A DNA stretch of 64,000 nt from Deltaproteobacteria bacterium HGW-Deltaproteobacteria-15 (GCA_002840535.1 PHBH01000012.1:46650-110649); one strand, 5' to 3'; positions 53,795 to 63,967 are shown, counted from the stretch's first letter. Numbers and translations are program-made. The notes: generated from the letters alone by a model not told the origin.

Positions 53795-54712
53795 ATGCTC
53801 ATTTCCCGAGGAAGAAATCCATTGCCCCTGGATCTTTTTAAACCGCTTGAGTTCGAGGACAAGGAAGTTTTTGACGAAATCCTGCATCAGGACCCTCCCT
53901 TCATCTCGGAACTCACCTTCAGCAATCTGTATATGTGGCGCCACAAACACCGGCCCGCATGGAGGATAGCGGAGAAGTGTCTCCTCATCATCTTCCAACC
54001 GCAGGGCCAGAGTCCTTTCGGACTTTTCCCGGTGGGAAGTGGAAATAAAAAAGAGGCCCTGGATCTTCTCTTGGGCGAGCTCTGTGCTGCAACCCCTGAC
54101 GCGAGAATCTGCCGGGTCGATGAGAAGAACCTCAAAACGCTTGCACACCCGGAGCGGTTCAGGATTGAACCGGACCAGGACAACAGCGACTACGTGTATC
54201 TCACACAGGAGCTGATCGCTCTTTCAGGCAAGAAATACCACCGGAAGAAGAACCACCTCAATCAATTCTTCAGGAAAAACAATTATGAATACCGACGGCT
54301 GGACAACGATCTTCTGGATTCACTCCTCGAAATGCAGGAAGAATGGTGCAGGATGAGGGAATGCGTAGAACATCCCAGTCTGAGCGCGGAGGATTTTACG
54401 ATCCGAGAAGCCCTTTCGCGTTTCGGAGACTTGGACTACACAGGCTGCGCCATCTTGATCGATGGCCTGGTGGAGGCATTTTCCCTCGGGGAACCCCTCA
54501 ACGAAGATACGGCTGTCATCCATTTCGAAAAGGCGAATCCGGCAATCCCCGGGCTCTATGCGGCCATCAACAATCTCTTCTGCCGGAATTCCTGGCCTGA
54601 CATGAAGTACGTGAATCGAGAGCAGGATCTGGGAATCGAAGGCTTGAGAAAGGCCAAGGAGTCCTATTATCCAAACCACATGATCAACAAGTACACACTC
54701 ATTCCCAGATAG
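53795..54712 (+). CDS. DUF2156 family protein
   Basis: 305 residues. LDLFKPLEFEDKEVFDEIL, SELTFSNLYMWRHKHRPAW, KYHRKKNHLNQFFRKNNYEY and YVNREQDLGIEGLRKAKESYYP match the DUF2156 family, which has a double acyltransferase (GNAT-like) fold related to the aminoacyl-phosphatidylglycerol synthase soluble domain. The substrate is unknown. A TTG at 53789 has a better-placed AGGGGA than the ATG at 53795, so the start is uncertain by two codons. Confidence 0.85.
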   Translation: MLISRGRNPLPLDLFKPLEFEDKEVFDEILHQDPPFISELTFSNLYMWRHKHRPAWRIAEKCLLIIFQPQGQSPFGLFPVGSGNKKEALDLLLGELCAATPDARICRVDEKNLKTLAHPERFRIEPDQDNSDYVYLTQELIALSGKKYHRKKNHLNQFFRKNNYEYRRLDNDLLDSLLEMQEEWCRMRECVEHPSLSAEDFTIREALSRFGDLDYTGCAILIDGLVEAFSLGEPLNEDTAVIHFEKANPAIPGLYAAINNLFCRNSWPDMKYVNREQDLGIEGLRKAKESYYPNHMINKYTLIPR

Positions 54713-54779
54713 ACGAAGATTCCTGTAAAGGTTTTTTTCCGGCAGGGGCGCGGTCACTGAGAATAGAGAGGATTTCTTT

Positions 54780-57059
54780 ATGATGGAGCAGCATTACGAC
54801 AAAGTCGCTGGGGAGCTTCAGATCAGACTCCAGCAGGTTTCTGCAACCGCCCGGCTCATTGAAGAGGGCTGCACGGTGCCGTTTATCGCCCGTTACCGGA
54901 AGGAAGCGACGGGTTCCCTCGACGAGGTGGCTATAACCTCGATCCGTGACCGACTGGCCCAGCTCGAAGAGCTGGAGCGGAGAAGGGAAAGCATTCTCAA
55001 ATCCCTGGAGGAGCGGGAACTGCTGAGCGACGAGTTGAAGGAGAAAATTCTTGCAGCCGAGACTCTTTCCACCTTGGAAGATCTCTATCTTCCCTTCCGC
55101 CCCAAGCGGCGGACCAGGGCGACCGTTGCCAGGGAAAAAGGGCTCGAGCCTCTCGCAGCACTCATTTTTGCCCAGCAGGAAGGGACCGATCCTGTTGCGG
55201 AGGCCGCGGCTTTCGTGGATGCCGAAAAAGGGGTTCAATCCGCAGAGGAGGCGGTCGCGGGCGCCCGGGATATCATCGCCGAGTGGGTGAATGAAAACGA
55301 TGAAGCCCGCGCCAAAATGAGAGCCCTCTACAATGAGAGGGGTCTCTTCCGTTCCAGGGTGATACAGGGAAAGGAAGAGCAAGGGGCGAAATACCGGGAC
55401 TATTTCGAATGGGAGGAATCCGCGGCAAAAGCCCCTTCGCACAGGGTCCTTGCTGTCAGAAGAGGCGAAAAGGAAGGCGTTCTGGACCTGCAGTTGAACC
55501 CTCCCGAGGAAGAGGCGCTGGCCATCCTCAAGGCCGATTTCGTGAAAGGCGCCGGCCCTGCATCGATGGAGGTCGAGGCGGCGGTCGAGGATTGCTACAG
55601 GCGGCTTCTCTCCTATTCCATGGAAACGGAGAGCCGGTCCGAGACCAAGAAAAGGGCTGATGCCGAGGCCATTCGTGTCTTTGCCCGAAACCTCCGGGAA
55701 CTGCTCCTGGCGCCTCCGCTCGGCCGGAAGAACGTGCTCGCGATCGATCCCGGTATAAGAACAGGATGCAAAATCACCTGCCTCGACAGACAGGGCAAAC
55801 TGCTCCACTTCGAAACCATAAACCTCTTCGCGTCCGAGGCGACCGTGTCGGCTGCGGCATCGAGGGTGAGAGCGCTCTGCGAAGAATACCATGCGGAAGC
55901 CGTCGCCATCGGCAACGGCACTGCCGGCAGGGAGACGGAAGCCTTTGTGCGTGGGCTCGGGCTGCCGGGAAACATTCCCGTGATCATGGTCAACGAGAGC
56001 GGCGCATCGGTCTACTCAGCATCGGAAGTAGCACGGGCCGAATTCCCGGACCTCGATGTGAGCTATCGCGGCGCGGTCTCCATTGGGAGACGGCTCACGG
56101 ATCCTCTGGCGGAGCTGGTCAAGATCGATCCCAAATCCATCGGGGTAGGCCAGTATCAACATGATGTGGATCAGCAGAACCTGAAGGATTCCCTGGATGA
56201 CGTGGTGGTGAGCTGTGTCAATGCGGTAGGCGTGGAGGTAAACACGGCCAGCGAACAACTCCTGACCTATGTCTCGGGTTTGGGGCCGCAGCTTGCAAGG
56301 AACATGATTGCCTTCAGGAATGAGAACGGTCCCTTTGCCTCGAGAGAGCAGCTCAAGAAGGTTCCCCGACTGGGTCCAAAGACCTTTGAACAATGTGCGG
56401 GGTTCCTGCGCGTAAAGGGCTCGGAAAACCCCCTGGATGCGAGCGCCGTGCACCCTGAAAGCTATCCGATTGTCGAGGCCATGGCAAAGGACCTGGGGTG
56501 TGAGGTGTCGGACCTGCTCCAAAGCGATTCCATCAGGAAGCGAATCGATCCCTCCAGGTACATTACCCCGACAGTCGGCCTGCCCACCTTGACGGACATT
56601 CTGAGCGAGCTCGCAAAACCGGGACGTGACCCGCGAAAGGAATTTGAGGGCCCGATGTTTACGGAAGGCGTATCGGCCATCGGGGATCTCAGGCCGGGAA
56701 TGAGGCTTCCCGGGGTTGTGACCAATGTGGCCGCCTTCGGCGCCTTCGTGGACGTCGGTGTTCACCAGGACGGGCTGGTTCATGTGAGCCAGCTTGCGGA
56801 TCGGTTCGTCAAAGATCCCCATGAGGTTGTCAAAGTCAACCAGAAGGTCACTGTCACGGTTCTCGATGTCGACCCTGTCCGAAATAGAATCTCTCTCTCC
56901 ATGAAGGAGCAGGGGGAGAGACCTGTACAAAAGGAGCGGCGCGAGAAGCCGGCACCAAGACCCGGCGGCAAACCCTTTGAGCAGAACAGAGGAAAGCCGC
57001 GCAAACCGGAGAAGCCGGCGCCTTTTAACAATCCTTTCGGGAAGCTGCTGGGGAAGTAG
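54780..57059 (+). CDS. tex: Tex-family RNA-binding protein
   Basis: 759 residues. The N-terminal helical part contains TVPFIARYRKEATGSLDE. The YqgF-like RNase-H fold follows (NVLAIDPGIRTGCKITCLD), then the helix-hairpin-helix region (GLGPQLARNMIAFRNENGPF, KKVPRLGPKTFEQCAGFLR). A C-terminal S1 domain runs from GMRLPGVVTNVAAFGAFVDVG to RNRISLSMKE, ending in a Lys/Pro-rich tail. Tex binds nucleic acids and influences transcription. GAGAGG lies 8 nt before ATG 54780. Confidence 0.96.
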   Translation: MMEQHYDKVAGELQIRLQQVSATARLIEEGCTVPFIARYRKEATGSLDEVAITSIRDRLAQLEELERRRESILKSLEERELLSDELKEKILAAETLSTLEDLYLPFRPKRRTRATVAREKGLEPLAALIFAQQEGTDPVAEAAAFVDAEKGVQSAEEAVAGARDIIAEWVNENDEARAKMRALYNERGLFRSRVIQGKEEQGAKYRDYFEWEESAAKAPSHRVLAVRRGEKEGVLDLQLNPPEEEALAILKADFVKGAGPASMEVEAAVEDCYRRLLSYSMETESRSETKKRADAEAIRVFARNLRELLLAPPLGRKNVLAIDPGIRTGCKITCLDRQGKLLHFETINLFASEATVSAAASRVRALCEEYHAEAVAIGNGTAGRETEAFVRGLGLPGNIPVIMVNESGASVYSASEVARAEFPDLDVSYRGAVSIGRRLTDPLAELVKIDPKSIGVGQYQHDVDQQNLKDSLDDVVVSCVNAVGVEVNTASEQLLTYVSGLGPQLARNMIAFRNENGPFASREQLKKVPRLGPKTFEQCAGFLRVKGSENPLDASAVHPESYPIVEAMAKDLGCEVSDLLQSDSIRKRIDPSRYITPTVGLPTLTDILSELAKPGRDPRKEFEGPMFTEGVSAIGDLRPGMRLPGVVTNVAAFGAFVDVGVHQDGLVHVSQLADRFVKDPHEVVKVNQKVTVTVLDVDPVRNRISLSMKEQGERPVQKERREKPAPRPGGKPFEQNRGKPRKPEKPAPFNNPFGKLLGK

Positions 57060-57198
57060 CGAATCCGCCAAAATTGATGTTACGGGAATTGATTTTACGG
57101 TTGCAAGTTGGCTACAATATAATTACACTCGGTTCCCGGTGAATCAGGGGAGCCGTCCCCCGGAGGGAGTCTAAGCCCAGCTGGTCAAGGAGAGAGAC

Positions 57199-60100
57199 AT
57201 GGCTGAAGAAAAAAAAGGATCGGTTCTCGTCGTGGGCGGGGGCATCGCTGGCATGCAGTCGGCCCTCGATCTTGCCAATTCAGGATTCTACGTCTACCTG
57301 CTGGAGAAAGGGCCTTCCATCGGCGGGGTGATGGCACAACTCGACAAGACCTTTCCCACCAACGACTGCGCAATGTGAATTATCTCTCCCAAACTGGTCG
57401 AGGTCGGCCGGCATCTCAATATCGAACTGTTGACCCTCAGCGAAATCGCTGATGTGAAAGGATCCCCCGGAGATTTCGAGGTGGAGATCCTCAAACACCC
57501 CCGCTATGTCCGGATGGACAAGTGCATCGGCTGCGGGACCTGTGCTGAAAAATGTCCCAAAAAGGTGGATGACACCTTCAACCAGGGGTTGATCAAACGC
57601 AAGGCGGTTTACGTCGAGTACGCCCAGGCGGTTCCCCTCAAGTACGCCATTGACGCGAAGGAATGCATTTATCTCCAGAAGGGGAAATGCAGAGCCTGCG
57701 AGAAATTCTGTCCCTCCCACGCGATCGATTTCGAAGAGAGAGAGGAGAAGAGGACCATCAGAACCGGCGCGATCATCCTGGCGCCCGGTTTCCAGCCGTA
57801 TGATCCGGCTCGGTACATCTCCTACAAGTACGCCAGGTACCCCAATGTCGTCACGAGCATGGAGTTTGAGCGCATCCTGAGCGCAACGGGACCTTTCCAG
57901 GGACATCTGGTCCGTCCCTCCGACCATAAGGAACCGAAAAAGATCGCGTGGCTCCAATGCATAGGATCCAGGGACGTTCACCACTGCGATCATGCCTACT
58001 GCTCTTCGGTCTGCTGCATGTATGCGATCAAAGAGGCGGTGATTGCGAAAGAGCACGCGGGCAGCAAGCTGGACTGCGCCGTCTTCTACATGGATATGCG
58101 GACCCATGGAAAAGACTTCGAACGGTACTACGAAGACGCCAAGGGGAAACACGGCATCCGGTTCATCCGATCCAGGGTGCCGACCGTCGAGCCTGCGATC
58201 GGGAGCGACGACCTGATGGTTCCCTATGTAAGCGAAACCGGGGAGCTGATGCAGGAGCGTTTCGACATGGTGGTTCTCTCGGTCGGGCTTGAAGTCTCCC
58301 CGGACGCGGCGGCCCTGGCAACCAGAATGGGACTCAGTCTTACCGAAAACCGTTTCTGCGAGACCCGAACCTTTGCGCCCGTCAGGAGCTCAAAGGAAGG
58401 CGTTTACGTTTGCGGCGCCTTCCAGGGTCCCAAGGATATCCCCCAGTCGGTTATCGAGGCCGGTTCCGCGGCTGCCGAGGCGGGTGTTCTCCTTTCGGCT
58501 TCCAGGAACACCCTCACCAAGGCAAAGACGGTGGCGCCGGAGAGGAAAGGCGGCGGGAAGAGGCCGAGAGTGGGCGTTTTTGTCTGCCACTGCGGCATCA
58601 ACATCAGCGGGATAGTGGATGTGCCCGCGGTGCGGGACTATGCCGCCACGCTGCCGTTTGTGGAATTCGTTGCGGATAATCTCTTTACCTGCTCCACTGA
58701 CACGCAGGACACCATGGCCCAGGTAATCAGGGAGAAGGATCTCAACCGGATCGTGGTTGCCGCGTGCACTCCCAAGACGCATGAGCCCCTTTTTCAGGAG
58801 ACCCTCGTCAACGCAGGGTTGAACAAGTACCTCTTCGAAATGACCAATATCCGGAACCAGGACTCCTGGGTCCACAAGGACGATCCCAAGAAGGCGACCG
58901 AAAAGGCCATGGACCTGGTCCGAATGGCCGTTGCGAGGGTGGCCCTATCGGAGCCCCTGAAGGAAACCGAAGTAGACATCAATCAAAGGGCGCTTGTGGT
59001 TGGCGGCGGTATATCCGGCATGACCGCTGCGAAAACCCTCTCGGGGCAGGGTTACCAGGTGTGCCTGGTCGAGCGTTCCGCCTCGTTGGGAGGCCAGGCC
59101 CTCAATCTCTTCAGGACCTGGAAGGGAGAGGACATTCAAAAGAATGTGGCCGGCCTGGTCGAATCCGTCCGGTCTGATCCCAACATCGATGTGCGCCTTC
59201 AGTCGGATCTCGGAAGCGTCGCCGGGTTTGTGGGGAATTTCCGCTCCATCCTGGCGACCGGGGGAAAAGAAGAGGTCGTGGAGCACGGCATTGCAGTGAT
59301 CTCAACCGGCGCGCAGGAGCTCAAGCCCGACGAATATCTTTACGGCAAAGACCCCCGCGTGTTGACGCACACCGACCTGGATCGGAGATTCATGGCAGGG
59401 GATTCGTCCCTGAAGAATCTGCGGACAGCGGTTTTTGTCCAGTGTGTCGGCTCAAGGGAGCCGGAAAGACCGTATTGCTCCAGGGTATGCTGCACCCATT
59501 CCGTTGAGAGCGCTCTTCACCTCAAGGAACTCAACCCGGATATGAACATTTACATCCTTTACAGGGATATCCGGACCTATGGCGAAAGGGAGCTCCTGTA
59601 CAGGAAGGCGCGAACTGCGGGAATTCTTTTCATCCAGTACTCGAGGGACAGCAAACCCGTGGTAAATGCACAGGCAGACGGGCTCAGGATCGAGCTCTTT
59701 GATCGCAACCTCGGGCAGAGCGTGGAGATCAGGGCGGACCTGCTGGCACTGGCCTCTGCAATCGTCCCGCATAAGGACGAAAGGCTCGCGCAGCTCTTTA
59801 AGGTCCCGATGAATCAGGATGGGTTCTTCGTGGAGGCCCATGCGAAACTCGGTCCCTCGGAATTTGCGACCGACGGCGTTTTCCTGTGCGGCATGGCCCA
59901 TTACCCGAAACCCATCGACGAATCCATTGCCCAGGCGCAGGCGGCTGTCTCGAGAGCGGTGACGCTCCTTGCCAGGAAAAAGGTGCAGGTTACCGGCACG
60001 GTCGCGGCCGTGAATCCGCTCTGGTGCAGCAGCTGCGGCGTCTGCATCAAGGTGTGTCCTTACTCGGCCCCAAGCGTTGTCGCGGAAGGACCCTATGCGG

Positions 60101-60228
60101 GCCGTGCACAGGTGAACCCGGCTCTCTGCAAAGGGTGCGGGTTGTGCGTGGCGTCCTGCCGATCCGGCGCATTGAATCTGAGGGGATTCGAAGAGCGTCA
60201 GATAATGGCGATGATTAGTGAAATGTAG
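57199..60228 (+). CDS. hdrA: HdrA-like flavoprotein with selenocysteine and two FAD domains
   Basis: 1009 residues when TGA 57376-57378 is read as selenocysteine (residue 60). The context [17 protein letters not shown] matches HdrA, where Cys or Sec at this place binds a [4Fe-4S] cluster. The N-terminal FAD motif is [15 protein letters not shown]; ferredoxin-like clusters follow ([26 protein letters not shown]). From about residue 594 a second FAD domain begins ([15 protein letters not shown]), and the C-terminus has two more [4Fe-4S] sets ([23 protein letters not shown]). HdrA is the electron-bifurcating flavin subunit of Hdr complexes. AAGGAG precedes the ATG. It leads the operon with flxD, flxC, flxB and flxA. 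Confidence 0.92.
57394..57411 (+). promoter_or_regulatory. SECIS-like hairpin after the hdrA TGA
   Basis: CTGGTC and GGCCGG form a 6-bp stem with two G-U pairs and a GAGGUC loop. The loop starts 22 nt after the TGA, and its GGUC resembles known bacterial SECIS loops. Confidence 0.6.
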
Positions 60229-60392
60229 GTTGTTAGTTGTGGGTGGTGGGTTGTACATTGATGGTTGTAGACAACAAAGCCTTTTTGATTTGGGAACCTG
60301 CAACTAACAACCAACAACTATCGGCACGCATGAAGAAAAGAACCACTTACTAAAGAGGTCTTCTTTCAGATAAAGGATAATTGGAGACAAAA
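60229..60392. repeat. Intergenic GTTG-rich inverted repeats between hdrA and flxD
   Basis: TTGTTAGTTG (60230-60239) and CAACTAACAA (60301-60310) are perfect inverted repeats about 60 nt apart, within reiterated GTTGTTAGTTGTGGG-like sequence. The repeat interrupts an otherwise close-packed operon and might form a long hairpin that tunes expression. Confidence 0.5.
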
Positions 60393-60824
60393 ATGGAAAA
60401 CTGGGAACCGAAAATAACCGCCTTCCTGTGCAACTGGTGCAGCTACGGTGCGGCTGATCTGGCGGGGGTGAGCCGGATGCAGTATCCGCCACACTTCAGG
60501 ATTATCCGGTTGCCCTGTTCCGCACGGGTGAGTCCGAAACTGATTCTCGCAGCGCTCCGGCATGGCGCGGACGGTGTCTGGGTGTCCGGGTGACACCCCG
60601 GAGACTGCCATTACCTGGAAGGTAATTACTACGCGAGAAGAAAGTTATCCCTCCTGAAAGGGCTTTTGGAGCATGTCGGGATCGAGCCGGGCAGGTTGCA
60701 TTTCTCATGGATCAGTTCGGCGGAGTCCACCAAATTTGTGGATGTAGCCAAGGCAGTGTCCGAGGAAGTGATGGGTCTCGGTCCTGCCGTGCGTTTGGTG
60801 AAAAAGCGGGCTGAGGTGATGTGA
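60393..60824 (+). CDS. flxD: MvhD/FlxD-like iron-sulfur protein with selenocysteine
   Basis: 143 residues when TGA 60591-60593 is read as selenocysteine (residue 67). VWVSG-U-HPGDCHY matches the MvhD motif, where the position is normally Cys in GCHPGDCHY. Other Cys are in [15 protein letters not shown] and LPCSARVS. MvhD-type proteins carry a [2Fe-2S] cluster and pass electrons to HdrA. ATG 60393 has GGAG upstream. Its stop TGA overlaps the start of flxC. Confidence 0.92.
60610..60626 (+). promoter_or_regulatory. SECIS-like hairpin after the flxD TGA
   Basis: ATTACC-TGGAA-GGTAAT forms a perfect 6-bp stem with a 5-nt loop, 16 nt after the TGA. It lies inside the coding region, as bacterial SECIS elements do. 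Confidence 0.6.
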
Positions 60825-61774
60825 TGGAGCGGTACACGGAGGAAATCCGAAAAAGGGCAGGGAACCTGCTGAAGGAAGGGAAGGTCGATCTCTTCATCGG
60901 CTATGCAGGAGGATCGGTCCCTATGATGAACAGGCCGATTCTCATTCGACGTCCTGAAGAGGCGGACCTGCTCCGGTGGGACAGCTTCTGCGGCCTGAAT
61001 CTGGCAAATTATCTGACCGGCCGCAAGGAAAGAATCGGCGTGATCGCCAACGGCTGCAATTCCAGGAACATCGTCAACCACATCGTCGAGAACCAGGTCA
61101 AGAGGGAACAGGTGTATATCCTGGGGGTGCCCTGTACCGGGATGATCGATCGCAGGCTTGTCTCCAGTGCTGTGGGCGGAAAGGATATCCTCTCGGTCAG
61201 GGAAGAGAACGGAACCGTGACCGTCGAGACCGCAGGCTCCAAGGAGCAGTTGAACAGAGGGGATCTGCTGCAACAGAACTGCAGGGTCTGCACACATCGA
61301 AATCCCGTGCTCCACGACGAGATGATCGGCGATCCCGTGGAGGAGCAGAAGGATCTCGAACCTTACGCCGATGTCTCTGAAATCGAAGCCATGGCGCCGG
61401 GGGAGCGGTGGGAGCACTTCTCCCGTCTTGTATCCGGCTGCATCCGCTGTTATGCATGCAGGAATGCCTGCCCCCTCTGCTACTGTCCCACATGTTTCGT
61501 GGATGACTCCCGTCCTCAATGGGTGGGCAAGGGTTCGGATCCTGTGGATACCATGACCTTCCACCTGATGAGAGCTTACCACTGCGCGGGCCGATGCACC
61601 GATTGCGGCGCCTGTGAAAGGGTCTGCCCTGTCGGAATTCCCTTGAGGCAATTTACCAGAAGGCTGAACCGCGATGCATGGAAGCTTTTTTCATGGGAGG
61701 CGGGGTTGAAACTCGATGAACGGCCTCCGCTCGATGCGTACAGACCCGACGACTGCAACGACTTTTTCCGGTAG
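60824..61774 (+). CDS. flxC: FlxC-like iron-sulfur protein (FrhB/FdhB-type)
   Basis: 316 residues. The N-terminal part is FrhB-like (YAGGSVPMMNRPILI, RKERIGVIANGCNSRNIVNHIVE, LGVPCTGMIDRR). CRVCTHRNP, then CIRCYACRNACPLCYCPTC and CTDCGACERVCPVG, give several [4Fe-4S] clusters. In FlxABCD-HdrABC complexes such proteins connect the NADH-side flavoprotein with HdrA. The ATG overlaps the flxD stop as TGATG. Confidence 0.85.
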   Translation: MERYTEEIRKRAGNLLKEGKVDLFIGYAGGSVPMMNRPILIRRPEEADLLRWDSFCGLNLANYLTGRKERIGVIANGCNSRNIVNHIVENQVKREQVYILGVPCTGMIDRRLVSSAVGGKDILSVREENGTVTVETAGSKEQLNRGDLLQQNCRVCTHRNPVLHDEMIGDPVEEQKDLEPYADVSEIEAMAPGERWEHFSRLVSGCIRCYACRNACPLCYCPTCFVDDSRPQWVGKGSDPVDTMTFHLMRAYHCAGRCTDCGACERVCPVGIPLRQFTRRLNRDAWKLFSWEAGLKLDERPPLDAYRPDDCNDFFR

Positions 61775-61784
61775 GGCGCGATCT

Positions 61785-62822
61785 ATGAAAGAACAGGTGT
61801 TTTCAAAAAGTGATTGGCTCAAGAGACTACGGGCTCTCGCTGGCAGCACGAGGATTTATGTGCCGGTGAAAGGGCCCGAACTCCACGTATTCCGAATTCT
61901 TGGCGAAGGGGTCGAGCCTGATTTCGATTATCGAAACACGCGTCTTTCTCCCAAGGCGATCATCTATCCGCCTTCGGAGCGGCTCTTCGAATGCTCCCTG
62001 GATGAGAAGGATCCGGCCTGCAACATCTTTAAAGAAGTTGATAAGGACCGAACCCCTTTGGCGATCGTGGGAATCAGGCCGTGCGATGCCCATGGTTTAG
62101 GGATTGTCCAGCGAAATTTCGACAACCCCGAGTACAAGGATCCATGGTGGGTAAGCCGTTTCGAGTCGTGCACCCTGATCGGCCTGGGTTGCTCGAGCCC
62201 GGGTTCCACATGCTTTTGCAGTTCAGTGGGCGGAGGACCCTTCAGTGAGAAGATGCTCGATGTACTCCTATGGGACCTGGGAGACCAATTCATGGCCAGG
62301 GCCGTGACGCAGAAAGGGGAGACCTTCCTGGTGCAGGCCGGGGGCGGGGCTGAAGCGGACCAGGTCGCGAAGAAGAAGGCCGAAGAGGTGGAGAAGTCCG
62401 CCGCGAAGCGATTGGGCCGTGGCATTTCCGCCGACCGGATCCGGGGAAAGAAGATCAACGATCTCTTCAATGCGAGTTATTGGGAAGATGTCGCCTTCGC
62501 GTGCATCAATTGCGGCACGTGCACGTATCTTTGTCCGACTTGTTGGTGTTTCGACATCCAGGATGAGGTGTTCGGAAAGACCGGAGATCGGATCAGGAAT
62601 TGGGATTCCTGCATGTTTCCCCTCTTCACCCTTCACGGCTCAGGACATAATCCAAGAGACAAGAAGGTGCAGAGGCTCCGGCAGCGATTTATGCACAAGC
62701 TGAAGTACTACCAGGACAAGTACAATGCCGGCGTGCAGTGTTCCGGGTGCGGCAGGTGCGTGCAGCACTGCCCTGTGAACATCGATATCCGGGAAGTCGC
62801 GGACAGGATGAACAACGTTTGA
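61785..62822 (+). CDS. flxB: FlxB-like iron-sulfur protein (HydB/AsrA-type)
   Basis: 345 residues. It belongs to the HydB/AsrA group: RTPLAIVGIRPCDAHGLGIVQ, CSSPGSTCFCSSVGGGP and two [4Fe-4S] motifs near the C-terminus (CINCGTCTYLCPTCWC, CSGCGRCVQHCPV). HydB-type subunits bring electrons from an NAD(P)H flavoprotein. It is 10 bp after flxC and is followed by flxA. Confidence 0.88.
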   Translation: MKEQVFSKSDWLKRLRALAGSTRIYVPVKGPELHVFRILGEGVEPDFDYRNTRLSPKAIIYPPSERLFECSLDEKDPACNIFKEVDKDRTPLAIVGIRPCDAHGLGIVQRNFDNPEYKDPWWVSRFESCTLIGLGCSSPGSTCFCSSVGGGPFSEKMLDVLLWDLGDQFMARAVTQKGETFLVQAGGGAEADQVAKKKAEEVEKSAAKRLGRGISADRIRGKKINDLFNASYWEDVAFACINCGTCTYLCPTCWCFDIQDEVFGKTGDRIRNWDSCMFPLFTLHGSGHNPRDKKVQRLRQRFMHKLKYYQDKYNAGVQCSGCGRCVQHCPVNIDIREVADRMNNV

Positions 62823-62871
62823 AAAGAGAATATCGAATATCGAACACCGAAGGGAAAGAATCAGCCACTAA

Positions 62872-62927
62872 GCCACCAAGACACAAAGAAGATGGTGCTT
62901 TTCTTCGTGACTTTGTGTCTTGGTGGC
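62872..62927. repeat. 17-bp inverted repeat upstream of flxA
   Basis: GCCACCAAGACACAAAG (62872-62888) and CTTTGTGTCTTGGTGGC (62911-62927) are perfect inverted repeats around a 22-nt loop, between flxB and flxA. CACCAAGACACAAAG-type repeats are common intergenic elements in several bacterial groups (family knowledge). Confidence 0.65.
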
Positions 62928-62999
62928 AGAATTCATCGTTTTCTTTCTCCATTTCTGCGGTTCGTTGTTTTCTTTAATTTTCGTTCGGAGGGTAGTGCG

Positions 63000-63842
63000 T
63001 TGGAAAATCCATACTTGCCTTATCCGGTGAGGATCGAGGACATCGTTACAGAAACAGAGGACGAGAAGCTCAAGACCTTCAAGTTTGTCTTTTTGAACCC
63101 TGAAGACGAGAAGCGGTTCATGTACAGGCCTGGTCAGTTTGCAGAGCTCTCAGTATCGGGGAAAGGAGAAGTTCCCATCGGGATCGCTTCCTCGCCCACG
63201 GAGAAAGGCTACCTCTCATTCACGGTCAATGAAGTAGGGCTGGTCACCACCTGGCTTCACATGATGAAGAAGGGCTATGTCATGGGCGTGAGGGGCCCCT
63301 TGGGCAACTGGTACCCATGGCAGGAGATGGAAGGAAAGAACGTGGTGATCATTGGGGGCGGGTTTGCGTTCACGACCTTGCGATCCAGCATCATCTACAT
63401 GCTTAACCCTGAGAACAGGCCCAAGTTCAAGGACATTACGGTCGTCTACGGGGCAAGGAGCCCCGGCATGCTGCTCTACAAGGACGAACTGGCGGCATGG
63501 GAACAGAGGGACGATATTCGCATGCACATCACCGTAGATTCCTCGAATGACCCCGCATGGAAATACAATGTGGGATTTGTGCCCGCTATCGTGAAACAGA
63601 AGATCACCAGCGCGGATGATGCCTATGCAGTGGTGTGCGGTCCGCCGGTCATGATAAAATTCACTCAGCCCGTTCTGCAGGAGTTGGGGTTTCCCCCCGA
63701 GCGGATCATCCTCTCCCTCGAGATGCGGATGAAGTGCGGCATAGGGATGTGCGGCCGGTGCAATATCGGAGACAAATTCGTCTGCAAGGACGGTCCGGTG
63801 TTTTCCCTGGCGCAGTTAAAGGAGCTTCCTCCAGAGTATTGA
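63000..63842 (+). CDS. flxA: FlxA-like FAD/NAD(P)-binding oxidoreductase
   Basis: 280 residues. It starts at TTG 63000 with GGAGGG 7 nt upstream. MYRPGQFAELSVSGKGEVPIG is the FAD motif, VRGPLGNWYP and NVVIIGGGFAFTTLR mark the FAD/NAD domains, YGARSPGMLLYKDEL follows, and MKCGIGMCGRC with FVCKDG carries a [2Fe-2S] cluster as in PyrK and HydG-type proteins. It should oxidise NAD(P)H or reduce NAD(P) and exchange electrons with FlxB. It is the last gene of the operon in the window; hdrB and hdrC may lie to the right. Confidence 0.9.
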   Translation: MENPYLPYPVRIEDIVTETEDEKLKTFKFVFLNPEDEKRFMYRPGQFAELSVSGKGEVPIGIASSPTEKGYLSFTVNEVGLVTTWLHMMKKGYVMGVRGPLGNWYPWQEMEGKNVVIIGGGFAFTTLRSSIIYMLNPENRPKFKDITVVYGARSPGMLLYKDELAAWEQRDDIRMHITVDSSNDPAWKYNVGFVPAIVKQKITSADDAYAVVCGPPVMIKFTQPVLQELGFPPERIILSLEMRMKCGIGMCGRCNIGDKFVCKDGPVFSLAQLKELPPEY

Positions 63843-63888
63843 CAGGACGCTGAAAAGCGCCTCTTATCTGGACGCTTTGAGCGTTAGT

Positions 63889-63967
63889 CTCTCGCCCGCT
63901 TCGCTTGAGGGCACAGAGTTTTGGAGAGTGCCAACTTGTCCTGTTTTTTTTCAAAAAAACAGGACAA
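63889..63967. terminator. Repeat copy and 15-bp terminator hairpin after the flx genes
   Basis: CTCTCGCCCGCTTCGCT at 63889-63905 is identical to 40253-40269. Then TTGTCCTGTTTTTTT (63936-63950) and AAAAAAACAGGACAA (63953-63967) pair perfectly around a 2-nt loop. With poly-T on one arm it could end transcription in either direction. Confidence 0.65.

Noticed and set aside
54699..55892. A 397-codon minus-strand frame
   Set aside because: Antisense to tex; no ribosome-binding site or motifs.
62872..62927. A CRISPR repeat
   Set aside because: Only one inverted repeat is present, with no regular spacing or further units.
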